Shown: positions 33,430 to 42,429, counted from the stretch's first letter. The stretch is DNA of 64,000 nucleotides from an uncultured Sphingomonas sp. (GCA_913776255.1 CAJYLV010000009.1:82811-146810), one strand, 5' to 3'. Numbers and translations: made by a program. The notes: generated from the letters alone by a model not told the origin.

Positions 33430-35286
33430 TCAACACTGCAGCCATGTGTCGTTGTTTCCGTTGAGCGTGTAGTTCGGCGCCCAGGTGCCGGGCTGAGCCT
33501 CGGCGTCGCACGCCTTGACCGGGCCGGTGCGCGGCACCGCCCCCTCCACCTTGATGCTGTAGGGAAAGCGGGTACCCTTGATCGGCTTGCCCAGATCCTG
33601 CCAGCCGAGGCTCTCATACCGGTACGGCGTCGCCGTCACGGCGAGATAGGCACGCGTTCCCGCCGGGATGGTCAGCGCGGCGCTGCCGCTGCCGGTGCCG
33701 CTGGCCTTGCCCAGCGCCGAATAAACCGGGGTGTTGTCGGCGCCGACCGCGACGATCACGAAGCGCCATGCCGCGGCATTCGCCTTGGTGCCGCCGGTCA
33801 GCGTGACGGTCACCTTCTGCCCGGCGACCGCCGTGAGCGGGATGAGGTGAGTGCCCCATTGCAGCAATTCCCGCTCGACCGGCGGCGCATAGGTCGTGCC
33901 ATTGTCACCGCTGGTCGCGACGAGCGGCGTGTAGAAATGGCCGATCGAACTGGTCGTCGCGGTCGGGCGATAATTATCGATCAGATGCGCGCGATTGACG
34001 AAATCCATCGCCACCAGTCGTGCACCGTACCATCCCGCGTCGTCGGCGAACGAGGCAAAGCCCTGCGGATAGGCCCCGGTCTGCTTGCCGCGCGCGATGA
34101 TCGCCTCGGCATAGTCCCGCGGCACCTCACTCCAGCCGTTCTGCGGCTTCGCGGCCGGTTTCCACACGTCGAAGACGAGGCTGCGCGTCCGGTCGTTTTC
34201 GAACAGGTAACTGATGAACGGGAAAGCGCCGTAGCGCGAAACCGAGAAGAACGGCCCGCTCTCCAGATTGTTGAGATACCAGGCAAGTGCGGCGCTGCCC
34301 GGGCTGACGGTGTAGAGCGACCATTCCGCGCCCGTCTCCCAGATCTCGAAACTTTGGCTGAAGCCGCCAGACCAAGCCTGAATGACGTGACCGAATTCGT
34401 GAGCGAAGACCTTGGAGCCCTTGGCGAGTGCCCAGGCGGAAATGCCCATCTCCTTGCCCGCCGAAGCGCCGCAACTATCCTTGTCGGTGCCGTTGGAATT
34501 GGGCCTGCCCGTACCGCACAAATAAATGTTGATCTTCTGCTTGTCATCGCTCTTGGCAAACGGCATGGGCGCGCCCAGCACGTCCCGATTCATCAGCCAT
34601 ATCCGTTCAAACCATTCACCGGTGTCGCGCAGGACCTCTTCCATGCTGCGCCCCTGCTGCGCGATGGTCTTCGGGAAGTCGTAGTCGTCCGTCGTGCCAT
34701 TGCCATACCAGAAAGCGAAGTGCTGCGTCTCGTAGACGTGGAGATCGCCGCTCTCGAGCAAGGCGGGTGACGTCAGCGGCTTCCCGTCCGGATCGGGATC
34801 GCTGAACTTGATTCGATAGGTGGCGGGATCGGGCACGACGGGGTGCTGGGCCGCTCCCGCTTCGATCGCGGCCAGATCGGCGTCCGAAAAGGACTTGGCG
34901 GCGAAAGCGCGGCGACAGCCATCTTCCATTTCCAGCACGACCGACCGGTAGGACTCGCCATAATCATAGCCGAATGCCTCGACGAGCCGCGCGGTGAACG
35001 GCGCGCCGTAGGCGGAGCCGGCGACAGCCTGCGGAACGGCGGGTGCCGACGGCAGCCGTGGAGTCCAGATCCGCGCCTCGTTCTGGCCCCACGGCCAGCG
35101 CGTCGACCGGCTCTGGCAGCCGACCGATGGCGTCACGTCGGGCGACAAGGAGAAGCTGCCCAGGCTGTGCGCCGCCGCCGTCACGGTGTTCGCCACGGAT
35201 GCGAGCGGTGACTGTCCGTCACCTTGCGCGCAGCCTGACAGCAAAGCGGCGATCGCCACACTGCCGACCAACCCAAACCTTGCCAT
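33430..35286 (-). CDS. Lipoprotein zinc-metallopeptidase-like protein (HEFGH)
   Basis: A 618-residue lipoprotein: SVAIAALLSGCAQ is a clean signal with lipobox LSGC (Cys19). The gluzincin-type motif KVFAHEFGHVIQAW gives HExxH at about 296-300. Glu residues at 314, 317 and 321 (FEIWETGAEW) are candidate third ligands. The domain resembles the DUF6055 family of large secreted peptidase-like proteins. A C-terminal beta-sandwich (VTVTLTGGTKANAAAWRFVI, then PAGTRAYLAVTATPYRYESL) looks like an accessory domain. Several Cys (GCQSRS, EDGCRR, YLCGTG, KDSCG, KACDAE, LQC) could form disulfides. Its codon use appears less GC-biased than neighbouring genes, suggesting acquisition. Substrate unknown. Confidence 0.75.
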   Translation of the reverse strand: MARFGLVGSVAIAALLSGCAQGDGQSPLASVANTVTAAAHSLGSFSLSPDVTPSVGCQSRSTRWPWGQNEARIWTPRLPSAPAVPQAVAGSAYGAPFTARLVEAFGYDYGESYRSVVLEMEDGCRRAFAAKSFSDADLAAIEAGAAQHPVVPDPATYRIKFSDPDPDGKPLTSPALLESGDLHVYETQHFAFWYGNGTTDDYDFPKTIAQQGRSMEEVLRDTGEWFERIWLMNRDVLGAPMPFAKSDDKQKINIYLCGTGRPNSNGTDKDSCGASAGKEMGISAWALAKGSKVFAHEFGHVIQAWSGGFSQSFEIWETGAEWSLYTVSPGSAALAWYLNNLESGPFFSVSRYGAFPFISYLFENDRTRSLVFDVWKPAAKPQNGWSEVPRDYAEAIIARGKQTGAYPQGFASFADDAGWYGARLVAMDFVNRAHLIDNYRPTATTSSIGHFYTPLVATSGDNGTTYAPPVERELLQWGTHLIPLTAVAGQKVTVTLTGGTKANAAAWRFVIVAVGADNTPVYSALGKASGTGSGSAALTIPAGTRAYLAVTATPYRYESLGWQDLGKPIKGTRFPYSIKVEGAVPRTGPVKACDAEAQPGTWAPNYTLNGNNDTWLQC

Positions 35287-35409
35287 CCGATCCTCCCCCT
35301 TAAGTTCGTATAAGGTATCGGATCGTGGTTAGTGGCGCGTCAATGAGCGATCAGGCGCTTTCGCTTCGGCATGCGCTCGCAGTGACCCGGAATGGGCATC
35401 GCGGTATCG

Positions 35410-36390
35410 TCAAGGTTTGCTACCTCTCGAGACGAGGCTCGGCGCCGCCGCGCCATCGGTCATCCGCACCGGCAGGATGCGCCCGTCTTTCGCGTAGCGC
35501 AGCCGGTCGATCGCCACCTGCCGCTCGCCCGAGAACGGTGCCGGACCCTGCGGATTTTCCCAGCGGTGGTACACGATCAGCCATTCGCCCGTCGGCGCCT
35601 GGACGAAGCTGTGATGCCCCGGCCCCTTATGCGTGCGGTCGCTGGTCAGGATCGCGCCGCGATACCGCCACGGGCCGGTCGGGGACGGCGCGGTGGCGTA
35701 ATGCACCGAATAATCCGCGGCGTTGAAGCGCCCGTGGCTGTAGGAGAGATAATAGGTCCCGTTGCGCTCGTGCATGAACGCGCCCTCGGTGAACTGCGGC
35801 GGCGTCGCGACGGGCACCTCGCGCGACAGCCCGACCATGTCGGGGGTCAGCTCCCAGACGCGCAGCCTCGCCCCGGCGCTGCCCCCGGCATAGAGATACG
35901 CCTTGCCGTCCTTCGGGTCGACGAACACCATCGGGTCGATCGCCTCGAATCCCTGACCGCCGGTCACCAGCGGCTGCCCGCTGTCGCGATACGGCCCCGC
36001 CGGGCGATCCGCGACCGCGACGCCGATCCGGCTCGGCGTCGGATTCTGCGGGCCGACCGAATAATAAAGATACCATTTGCCGTCGCGGGTCGCGACGCCG
36101 GGCGCCCACAGGAAATGCTCCGGCGCGCCGTCGGCGCCGATCCACGCGATCTGGTCACGGCGGATCAGCTCGCCGCGCGGCTGCCACGTCCTGAGATCGC
36201 GCGACGAGAACGCGCCGAAGCGATCTGCCGCCCAGCTGCCGCCCGGTCCGCCGGTCGGGAACACCCACAGCTCGCCGTCGATCATCGTCGCATGCGGGTC
36301 CGCACCCTGGAATTGCGGATTGTCGGCCAGCGCCGGCGCGGCGACGGCGCCCAGCAGCAGCGCGGCGGAAAGGAGCGGCAAACGGATCAT
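35410..36390 (-). CDS. Glycoside hydrolase family 43 protein (exported)
   Basis: A 326-residue protein with signal peptide IRLPLLSAALLLGAVAAPAL. GH43 propeller pattern: GADPHATMIDGELWVFPTGG holds the probable general base Asp, FLWAPGVATRDGKWYLYYSV the middle acidic region, AIDPMVFVDPKDGKAYLYAG the transition-state Asp, and PPQFTEGAFMHERNGTYYLS the proton-donor Glu. Then DRTHKGPGHHSFVQAPTGEW carries the His conserved in arabinan/xylan enzymes. The start at 36390 gives the signal peptide. It is divergent from the clan GH-A gene at 36507, so the pair may share one regulated promoter region. Confidence 0.9.
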   Translation of the reverse strand: MIRLPLLSAALLLGAVAAPALADNPQFQGADPHATMIDGELWVFPTGGPGGSWAADRFGAFSSRDLRTWQPRGELIRRDQIAWIGADGAPEHFLWAPGVATRDGKWYLYYSVGPQNPTPSRIGVAVADRPAGPYRDSGQPLVTGGQGFEAIDPMVFVDPKDGKAYLYAGGSAGARLRVWELTPDMVGLSREVPVATPPQFTEGAFMHERNGTYYLSYSHGRFNAADYSVHYATAPSPTGPWRYRGAILTSDRTHKGPGHHSFVQAPTGEWLIVYHRWENPQGPAPFSGERQVAIDRLRYAKDGRILPVRMTDGAAAPSLVSRGSKP

Positions 36391-36423
36391 AAACACCTGT
36401 CCGGTCGGGTTACTAAATCCAAA

Positions 36424-36466
36424 TGGTAGGATAATTTCTCGCCTTTGCCGATAGTTGAGTTGTATG
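36424..36466. promoter_or_regulatory. Weak operator-like half-sites in GH43/GH-A divergent region
   Basis: GTAGGATAA (36427-36435) is the reverse complement of TTATCCTAC in candidate operator 2, and GTTGTATG (36459-36466) is the reverse complement of the CATACAAC end of site 1. Both lie in the 116-base interval between two divergent glycosidase genes. Only partial matches, so regulation by the same GntR protein is tentative. Confidence 0.35.
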
Positions 36467-36506
36467 CCCCGCATCGGGAACCCCGACAGAGGAAGGAGAG
36501 GAAGCG

Positions 36507-37646
36507 ATGAACAGGCGGCTTCTGACGGCGCTGCTCACCGTCGCCACGATCACGATCGCGCTGCCCGCCGACGCGCGTGCGCGCTGGAGCGAGGCGCAGG
36601 CGAAGGCATGGTATCGCGCGCAGCCGTGGCTGGTCGGCGCGAACTACACCCCGGCTTCCGCGATCAACCAGCTGGAGATGTGGCAGGCCGAGACCTGGGA
36701 CCCGCAGGCGATCGAGCGCGAGCTCGGCTGGGCGCAGGGCATCGGGATGAACACGATGCGCGTCTTCCTCCACGATCAATTGTGGCAGCAGGATCCGGCC
36801 GGGTTCCGGCGGCGCATCGACCAGTTTCTGACGATCGCCGCGCGCCACAGGATCAAGCCGCTGTTCGTGCTGTTCGACAGCTGCTGGGACCCCGATCCGA
36901 AGCTCGGCCCGCAGCATCCGCCGATCCCCGGCGTCCACAATTCCGGCTGGGTGCAGGGTCCCGGTCTGCCCGGGCTGCGCGACAAGCGCCGCTACCCGGC
37001 GTACAAGGCCTATGTGCAGGGGGTGATCGGCGCGTTCCGCGACGATCCGCGCATCCTCGGCTGGGACGTGTGGAACGAGCCCGACAATGGCGCCGATCAA
37101 TATAGGGGACAGGACGGCAAGGAGCCGCTGGTCCGCGCGTTGCTGGCACAGGTGTTCGGCTGGGCGCGTGACGCCGAGCCGTCGCAGCCACTCACCTCGG
37201 GCGTGTGGCAGCATGACGACTGGTCGCCGACCGGTGGCAAGCTGACCGCGATGGAGACGCTCCAGCTCCGCCAGTCGGACGTGATCTCGTTCCACGATTA
37301 CAGCTGGCCCGAGACGTTCGAGGCGCGCGTCAAGCAGCTGCTGCCCTATGATCGCCCGATCCTGTGCACCGAATATATGGCGCGCGGCAACGGCTCGACG
37401 TTCGACGGATCGCTGCCGATCGGCAAGCGCTACGACGTCGCGATGATCAACTGGGGGTTCGTCGACGGCAAGACGCAGACGCGGCTGCCGTGGGACAGCT
37501 GGAAGAAGCCCTATGTCCTCGAAGAGCCGGTGATCTGGTTCCACGAGGTGTTCCGCGGCGACGGCACCCCGTACCGCCGCGCGGAAACCGACCTGATCCG
37601 GACGCTCAGCACCGCGCCGCGCGGCGTGGTGCCGGCGAGGCAATGA
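36507..37646 (+). CDS. Clan GH-A glycoside hydrolase (GH5-like cellulase/mannanase/xylanase type)
   Basis: A 379-residue exported protein with a signal peptide (LLTALLTVATITIALPADARA). TIM-barrel GH-A features are LVGANYTPASAINQLEMWQA near the start, GMNTMRVFLHDQLWQQDP, the acid/base Glu in ILGWDVWNEPDNG, a His-containing strand SFHDYSWPETFE, and the nucleophile Glu in PILCTEYMARGNG. The layout suits the family often labelled 1,4-beta-xylanase or GH5-like; the main-chain substrate cannot be fixed. A strong ribosome-binding site (AGGAAGGAGAGGAAG) precedes the ATG. Divergent from the GH43 gene. Confidence 0.87.
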   Translation: MNRRLLTALLTVATITIALPADARARWSEAQAKAWYRAQPWLVGANYTPASAINQLEMWQAETWDPQAIERELGWAQGIGMNTMRVFLHDQLWQQDPAGFRRRIDQFLTIAARHRIKPLFVLFDSCWDPDPKLGPQHPPIPGVHNSGWVQGPGLPGLRDKRRYPAYKAYVQGVIGAFRDDPRILGWDVWNEPDNGADQYRGQDGKEPLVRALLAQVFGWARDAEPSQPLTSGVWQHDDWSPTGGKLTAMETLQLRQSDVISFHDYSWPETFEARVKQLLPYDRPILCTEYMARGNGSTFDGSLPIGKRYDVAMINWGFVDGKTQTRLPWDSWKKPYVLEEPVIWFHEVFRGDGTPYRRAETDLIRTLSTAPRGVVPARQ

Positions 37647-37748
37647 ACCGGATATGTCGGAAAACGTAAGGAAAAAACCACATTCTTCCTCACCTGTCCT
37701 TGTGACACCTTAACCGAAATCACGTAATTGTCGCTCCATGGACATGTC

Positions 37749-39689
37749 ATGGCGCGACTGATCGCCCGGCTGCGGGAGCTTCGGCATTCCGATCATCGCA
37801 TCACCGCCCAGGTGCGGGCGGTGCTTGTCGAATCGCTGTACGCCTCCACGCAATCGCTGGTGATCGGCGCGCTGACCAGTACGACTATCGCCGCGGTGGT
37901 CGCGTGGGCGACCCGCGACGCGTGGCTGGCGGCGGGGGCGGCGGCGATCGGCGCGGTCGGCGCGCTGCGCATCGCCGATGCGCTGCGCGCGCATCGCATC
38001 GACGTCGATGCCGAGGCGGCGGCGCGCCACGAGCTCGGCTACCGTGTCGGCGCGCTCGCTTATTCCGGGCTGCTCGGGCTGTTCGGTTTCCTGACGCTGA
38101 CGCGCAGCGGCGACGGCGTAGTGCAGCTGCTCGCGGTCACCACCGCGATCGGCTATGCCGCGGGCATCGCCGGGCGCAATGCCGGCCGCCCGCGGATCGC
38201 GCTGGCGCAATTGTGCCTTGCCTCGCTGCCGCTGTCCGCCGGGCTGCTGATCGGGTTCGAGCCGCTGAAGCTGGTGCTGGCGGTGGTGATCGTGTTGTTC
38301 GTCGTGGCGATGATCGACATCACGCTGCAGACCTATGGTGCCGTGCTGAAGGCGACGATCGTCAGCCATGAGAATGCCGCGCTCGCCGCGCACCATGCCG
38401 CCCATGCCCGGCGCGACGACCTGACCGGCGTCGCCAACCGCACCGCGTTCCGCGAACAGTTCGAGGAACGGCTGCGGATGCTGCCCGGTAGCGGGAGCAA
38501 GCTGGCGCTCTACTGGCTCGATCTCGACCGGTTCAAGGAGATCAACGACACGTTCGGGCATCTGGCGGGCAACGCGCTGCTCGCCGCGGTCGCCGGGCGG
38601 CTGCGCACGCATTTCGATCACGAAAGCGTGGTGGCGCGGCTGGGCGGCGACGAATTCGCGATCCTTTCCCCGGTCCGCGACCGGCAGGAAGCCGCGACGA
38701 TCGGCGCGGCGATCCTCGCGCTCGTCCGTCGCCCGGTCGCGCATGACGGGCACAGCTTGCGCACCAGCGCGTCGATCGGCGTCGCGCTCGCGCCCGAGAA
38801 CGGGCGCGAGGCCGACACGTTGCTCAAGAACGCCGATCTCGCTCTGTATCGCGCCAAGGAGAGCGGGCGCGGCCAGCTCTATTTCTACGAACCGGTCATG
38901 GACGAGAAGATCGAGCGCCGCCGCCAGCTCGATTACGAGCTGCAAGGCGCGCTGGAGCGCGGCGAATTCCATCTGCTGTTTCAGCCGATCTTCGATCTCG
39001 CCGCATCGCGCATCCTGTCGTGCGAGGTGCTGCTGCGCTGGACCAACCGCCATCATGGCGCGGTGTCGCCGGTCGAGTTCATCCCGATCGCCGAGGACAA
39101 TGGCACCATCGACGCGATCGGCCATTGGGTGCTCTACCAGGCGTGCGAGGCGGCGCGCGGCTGGCCCGCCGACATCTCGATAGCGGTCAACCTGTCCCCG
39201 ATCCAGCTGCGCGCGACGCATTTGCCCGCGGTGGTGCTCGACGCGCTGAACGCCAGCGGCCTGCCGCCCGAACGGCTCAATCTCGAAGTCACCGAGACGG
39301 TGCTGCTCGAGGATGTCGAGACGTCGCTCGCCGCGCTCGAGGCGCTCAACCGGCTGCGGGTGCGCACCACGCTCGACGATTTCGGCACCGGCTATTCCTC
39401 GCTCAGCTACCTGACCCGCTTCCCGTTCCAGACGCTCAAGATCGATCGCTCCTTCGTCACCGATCTCGAACGCAGCCCGGCCTCGATCGCGATCGTCCAG
39501 ACCATCGTCGATCTCGGCGCGCAGCTCGGGATGCGGACGGTCGCGGAAGGCGTGGAGACGCAGGCGCAGCTCGACCAGCTGCGCCGCACGCGGTGCGACG
39601 CGGTACAGGGCTATCTGCTCGCCCGCCCGATGCCGGCGGCCATGGTCTCCGCCATGTTGGCCGGCAAGGGCAGCGAGGCGACCGGCTGA
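37749..39689 (+). CDS. Membrane diguanylate cyclase/phosphodiesterase (GGDEF-EAL)
   Basis: A 646-residue protein. The first 200 or so residues hold five or six hydrophobic helices (for example SLVIGALTSTTIAAVVAWAT and LVLAVVIVLFVVAMIDITL) with no recognisable periplasmic sensor. The GGDEF domain has the intact signature RLGGDEFAI. The EAL domain reads CEVLLRW in place of EAL, then later EVTETVLLED, DDFGTGYSSLSYL and KIDRSFV, so most catalytic positions remain. It probably makes or degrades cyclic-di-GMP; which activity dominates is unknown. The ATG at 37749 is preferred to an upstream TTG. It ends convergently with the RpfF-like gene at a strong hairpin. Confidence 0.93.
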   Translation: MARLIARLRELRHSDHRITAQVRAVLVESLYASTQSLVIGALTSTTIAAVVAWATRDAWLAAGAAAIGAVGALRIADALRAHRIDVDAEAAARHELGYRVGALAYSGLLGLFGFLTLTRSGDGVVQLLAVTTAIGYAAGIAGRNAGRPRIALAQLCLASLPLSAGLLIGFEPLKLVLAVVIVLFVVAMIDITLQTYGAVLKATIVSHENAALAAHHAAHARRDDLTGVANRTAFREQFEERLRMLPGSGSKLALYWLDLDRFKEINDTFGHLAGNALLAAVAGRLRTHFDHESVVARLGGDEFAILSPVRDRQEAATIGAAILALVRRPVAHDGHSLRTSASIGVALAPENGREADTLLKNADLALYRAKESGRGQLYFYEPVMDEKIERRRQLDYELQGALERGEFHLLFQPIFDLAASRILSCEVLLRWTNRHHGAVSPVEFIPIAEDNGTIDAIGHWVLYQACEAARGWPADISIAVNLSPIQLRATHLPAVVLDALNASGLPPERLNLEVTETVLLEDVETSLAALEALNRLRVRTTLDDFGTGYSSLSYLTRFPFQTLKIDRSFVTDLERSPASIAIVQTIVDLGAQLGMRTVAEGVETQAQLDQLRRTRCDAVQGYLLARPMPAAMVSAMLAGKGSEATG

Positions 39690-39703
39690 ACTTCTCCGGT
39701 CGT

Positions 39704-39742
39704 ACCGGCCGCATCAGCCATCGACGGGCCGATGCGGCCGGT
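39704..39742. terminator. Bidirectional terminator hairpin
   Basis: ACCGGCCGCAT (39704-39714) pairs with ATGCGGCCGGT (39732-39742), an 11-bp stem with a 17-base loop. It is placed exactly between the convergent GGDEF-EAL and RpfF-like genes. There is no clear T-run, as is common in high-GC genomes. Confidence 0.65.
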
Positions 39743-39748
39743 GGCGGG

Positions 39749-40627
39749 TCAGCGGGCCTTCTCCAGCAACCGTTCCTGCGCGCTGACCAGCCGCCGCATC
39801 AGCTTGAGATCGCCCTCGCCCAGCCGCAGCGCCGCATCGGCCCACAGCTCGACCACCGCCTCCAGCTCGCCGAGCGTCAGCGGGTTCACCGCCCGCGACG
39901 CCTCGTAGATCGCGGCATGTGCGCTGTGCCGGCGACGGTTGGCGCGGATATAGTCCTCGACGACGCGCCGCCCCTCGCCCGGCTCGGCGAGCGCATGGAC
40001 CAGCCCCATCTCGTACAATTCCTCGGCGCGATACGTCCGCCCGCTGAGAATCATCTGCTCGGCGCGCGCCGCGCCCAGTCGGCGCGACAGGAAGCAATGC
40101 GCGCCCATGCCGGGGAACAGCCCGAACAGCGTCTCGGGCAGCCCGAACCCCGCGCCGCGCTCCGCGACGACGACGTTGAACGACATCAGCGCCTCGAACC
40201 CGCCGCCCAGCGCGTCGCCCTCGACCAGTCCGATCGTGATGATCGACCGGTCGAGTCCCAGCATGTTGCGGTGCAGGATCCGCACGCACGCCTTGCCGTA
40301 GCCGACCAGCGCATCCCGGTTGCGCGCGCGGATCAGCTGCGCGAACAGGTCGAGATCGCCGCCCAGCGAGAACACGCCGGGAAAGCGCGACCCGAGCACG
40401 AGATAGCGGATCGGCATCGCGCCGCTGCCATGCGCGATCGCAATATCCTCCTGCCACTGGATGAAGTCGTGGAGCAGCGCGGGATTGAAGCTGGGCCGCA
40501 GGTGCGGGCGCATATAGGTCCACAAGGTCCCCAGCGCCGGGTCGAACGTCGCCTCCAGCTGGTCGTAGCTGAACAGCTCGCGCGCGTCCGGCGTGGCCGC
40601 GGCGATCGTGGTCTGATGGATGGTCAT
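39749..40627 (-). CDS. RpfF-like crotonase, candidate DSF-family signal synthase
   Basis: A 292-residue crotonase-fold protein resembling Xanthomonas RpfF, which makes the diffusible signal factor (cis-2-unsaturated fatty acid) from acyl-ACP. Matches are RPSFNPALLHDFIQWQ, the oxyanion loop PGVFSLGGDLDLFAQLI, LVEGDALGGGFEALMSFNVV with Glu145, and GLPETLFGLFPGMGAHCFL with Glu165. The two Glu are 20 residues apart, as are the catalytic Glu141/Glu161 of RpfF. Then SRRLGAARAEQMILSGRTYR is standard. No RpfC or RpfG gene is next to it, but a membrane GGDEF-EAL gene is. An ordinary enoyl-CoA hydratase is the alternative; the LGGDLDLF and FPGMGA marks argue against it. Confidence 0.85.
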   Translation of the reverse strand: MTIHQTTIAAATPDARELFSYDQLEATFDPALGTLWTYMRPHLRPSFNPALLHDFIQWQEDIAIAHGSGAMPIRYLVLGSRFPGVFSLGGDLDLFAQLIRARNRDALVGYGKACVRILHRNMLGLDRSIITIGLVEGDALGGGFEALMSFNVVVAERGAGFGLPETLFGLFPGMGAHCFLSRRLGAARAEQMILSGRTYRAEELYEMGLVHALAEPGEGRRVVEDYIRANRRRHSAHAAIYEASRAVNPLTLGELEAVVELWADAALRLGEGDLKLMRRLVSAQERLLEKAR

Positions 40628-40744
40628 GCGATTTCCTCTTTCCTGACAGCAACTTGCTGTCGGTTAAGAATAACTCACGACGCGTTCGCTGTCGGTGTCG
40701 AAGCACCGCTGGCGGGCGCAGCTCCGCCATGGCATGGCGCGATC

Positions 40745-41215
40745 ATGACGCTCGTGCCGCGCATCCTCGTCGACGCCGACGCCTGTCCGGTGAAGGAAGA
40801 GATTTACCGGGTCGCCTACCGGGTGGCCGTACCGGTGGTGGTCGTCAGCAACGCGCATCTGCGCATTCCCGCGCACCCGCTGATTTCGCGGGTGGTGGTG
40901 GGCGATGGCTTCGACGCCGCGGACGACTGGATCGCGGCGCAGGTCGATGCCGCCGCGCTGGTGGTCACCGCCGACATCCTGCTCGCCGATCGCTGCCTGA
41001 AGGGCGGCGCGGCGGCGGTGATCGCCCCCAACGGTCGCCCGTTCACGACCAGCTCGATCGGCAGTGCGGTCGCAGTGCGCGCGATCATGAGCGACCTGCG
41101 CGCCGGTGGCGACCGCGTCGGCGGCCCGCCGCCGTTCGCCAAGGAGGACCGCTCGCGCTTCCTGTCCGCGCTCGACGCCGCGATCGTCCGCGTCCGCCGC
41201 CGGACCGGCGGCTGA
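40745..41215 (+). CDS. YaiI/YqxD family protein (DUF188)
   Basis: A 156-residue conserved protein of PIN-like fold. It begins PRILVDADACPVKEEIYRVA (family signature DADACPVK), then SNAHLRIPAHPLI, DDWIAAQVDAAALVVTADIL, LADRCLKGGAAAVIAPNGRP and FTTSSIG. The acidic residues suggest metal binding, but no activity is established. It is divergent from the RpfF-like gene (117-base interval) and 41 bases ahead of uvsE on the same strand. Confidence 0.9.
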   Translation: MTLVPRILVDADACPVKEEIYRVAYRVAVPVVVVSNAHLRIPAHPLISRVVVGDGFDAADDWIAAQVDAAALVVTADILLADRCLKGGAAAVIAPNGRPFTTSSIGSAVAVRAIMSDLRAGGDRVGGPPPFAKEDRSRFLSALDAAIVRVRRRTGG

Positions 41216-41256
41216 CCGCCGAGGGAGCCGGTGCGCGCCTGCCTCGTTGGGCAGGG

Positions 41257-42429
41257 ATGACCGATCCCGACCATCCGCTCCGCCTCGGCTTCCCCGTCAA
41301 GGTCATGGGCCGGCCCGAGCTCAAGACGCAGGACACGCGGCGCTGGCAGAAGAACCCGCATCTCAAATGCTCGCTCGAGCTGCTCGACCCGGTGCTCGAC
41401 TATCTGAAGTCCGAGCGGCTCGACATGTACCGGCTGTCGTCGGACATCGCGCCTTACGCCACCCATCCCGACATGCCGCAATTCCACTCGATGGTCGCCG
41501 ACAGCGATGCCGAGCTGCGCGCGTTCGGCGCCAAGGCGCGTGAGTACGGCATCCGCCTGTCCTTCCATCCCTCGCAATATGTGCTGCTCAACGCCCCCGA
41601 CCCGGCGCTGACGCGCAAGAGCATCTGGGATCTCGCGAGCCAGGCCGAAATGCTCGACCGCATGGGGCTCGACGACGAGGCGGTGATGGTGACGCATGTC
41701 GGCGGGGTCTATGGCGATCACGAAGCGAGCCGCGCGCGCTGGATCGCGGGCTGGGAACAATGCCCGGAGCATGTCCGCCGCCGGCTGGTGCTCGAAAATG
41801 ACGACATCCGCTTCTCCGCCGCCGACGCCTTGTGGATCCACGAACGCACCGGCGTGCGACTGATCTTCGACTATCAGCATTTCTGGTGCCTCAACCCCGA
41901 GCGGCTCGACATGCGCGAGACGCTGGAGCGGTTCCTCACGACCTGGCCCATTGGCGTGCGACCGAAGATCCACTTCTCCTCGCCGCGCACCGAACTCCGC
42001 GAGATCAAGCAGAAGATCACTCCCAAGGCGCGCGCGGCGGCGAAGGCGGGGAGCGCCAAGGCGAAAAAGGGCGAGCTGCTCAAGGCGCCGGTCAAGGCGA
42101 CCGCGCGCGTCAAGACCGTGCTGCGCCCGCCGATCTGGACCGGCCATGCCGATTTCACCAACCCCTTCGAGTTCGCCACCTTCATGCGCATGGCCGAGGG
42201 GCTGGTGTTCGACGTGATGCTGGAAGGAAAGTCCAAGGACCTGAGCCTGTTGCGGCTCCGCCCCGACCTGCTCCGCTACGCCCCCGACGTCGCCGCGCGC
42301 TTCGGCATCACCGAAGCGGACCACGCCGCGCTCGCCGACGACGAGGCGCTGCTCGACGAGGCGGCGGCGGCAGACGAGGACGCGGACGTCGACGAGGGTC
42401 AGGACGCCGGGGCGGTCGAGGCGGCGTAG
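41257..42429 (+). CDS. uvsE: UV damage endonuclease UvsE
   Basis: A 390-residue TIM-barrel endonuclease that nicks 5' of UV photoproducts. Family marks are LRLGFPVKVMG, HLKCSLELLDPVLDYLKSER, MYRLSSDIAPYATHPDMPQF, the His ligand strand RLSFHPSQYVLLN, VTHVGGVYGDHE, RLVLENDDIRFSAADAL, FDYQHFWCLNPERLD and KIHFSSPRTE. Residues about 255-290 form a Lys/Ala-rich insertion, and the last 35 residues are strongly acidic (DEAAAADEDADVDEGQD), both unlike the minimal family form. Start: ATG with AGGG just upstream. Confidence 0.92.
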   Translation: MTDPDHPLRLGFPVKVMGRPELKTQDTRRWQKNPHLKCSLELLDPVLDYLKSERLDMYRLSSDIAPYATHPDMPQFHSMVADSDAELRAFGAKAREYGIRLSFHPSQYVLLNAPDPALTRKSIWDLASQAEMLDRMGLDDEAVMVTHVGGVYGDHEASRARWIAGWEQCPEHVRRRLVLENDDIRFSAADALWIHERTGVRLIFDYQHFWCLNPERLDMRETLERFLTTWPIGVRPKIHFSSPRTELREIKQKITPKARAAAKAGSAKAKKGELLKAPVKATARVKTVLRPPIWTGHADFTNPFEFATFMRMAEGLVFDVMLEGKSKDLSLLRLRPDLLRYAPDVAARFGITEADHAALADDEALLDEAAAADEDADVDEGQDAGAVEAA

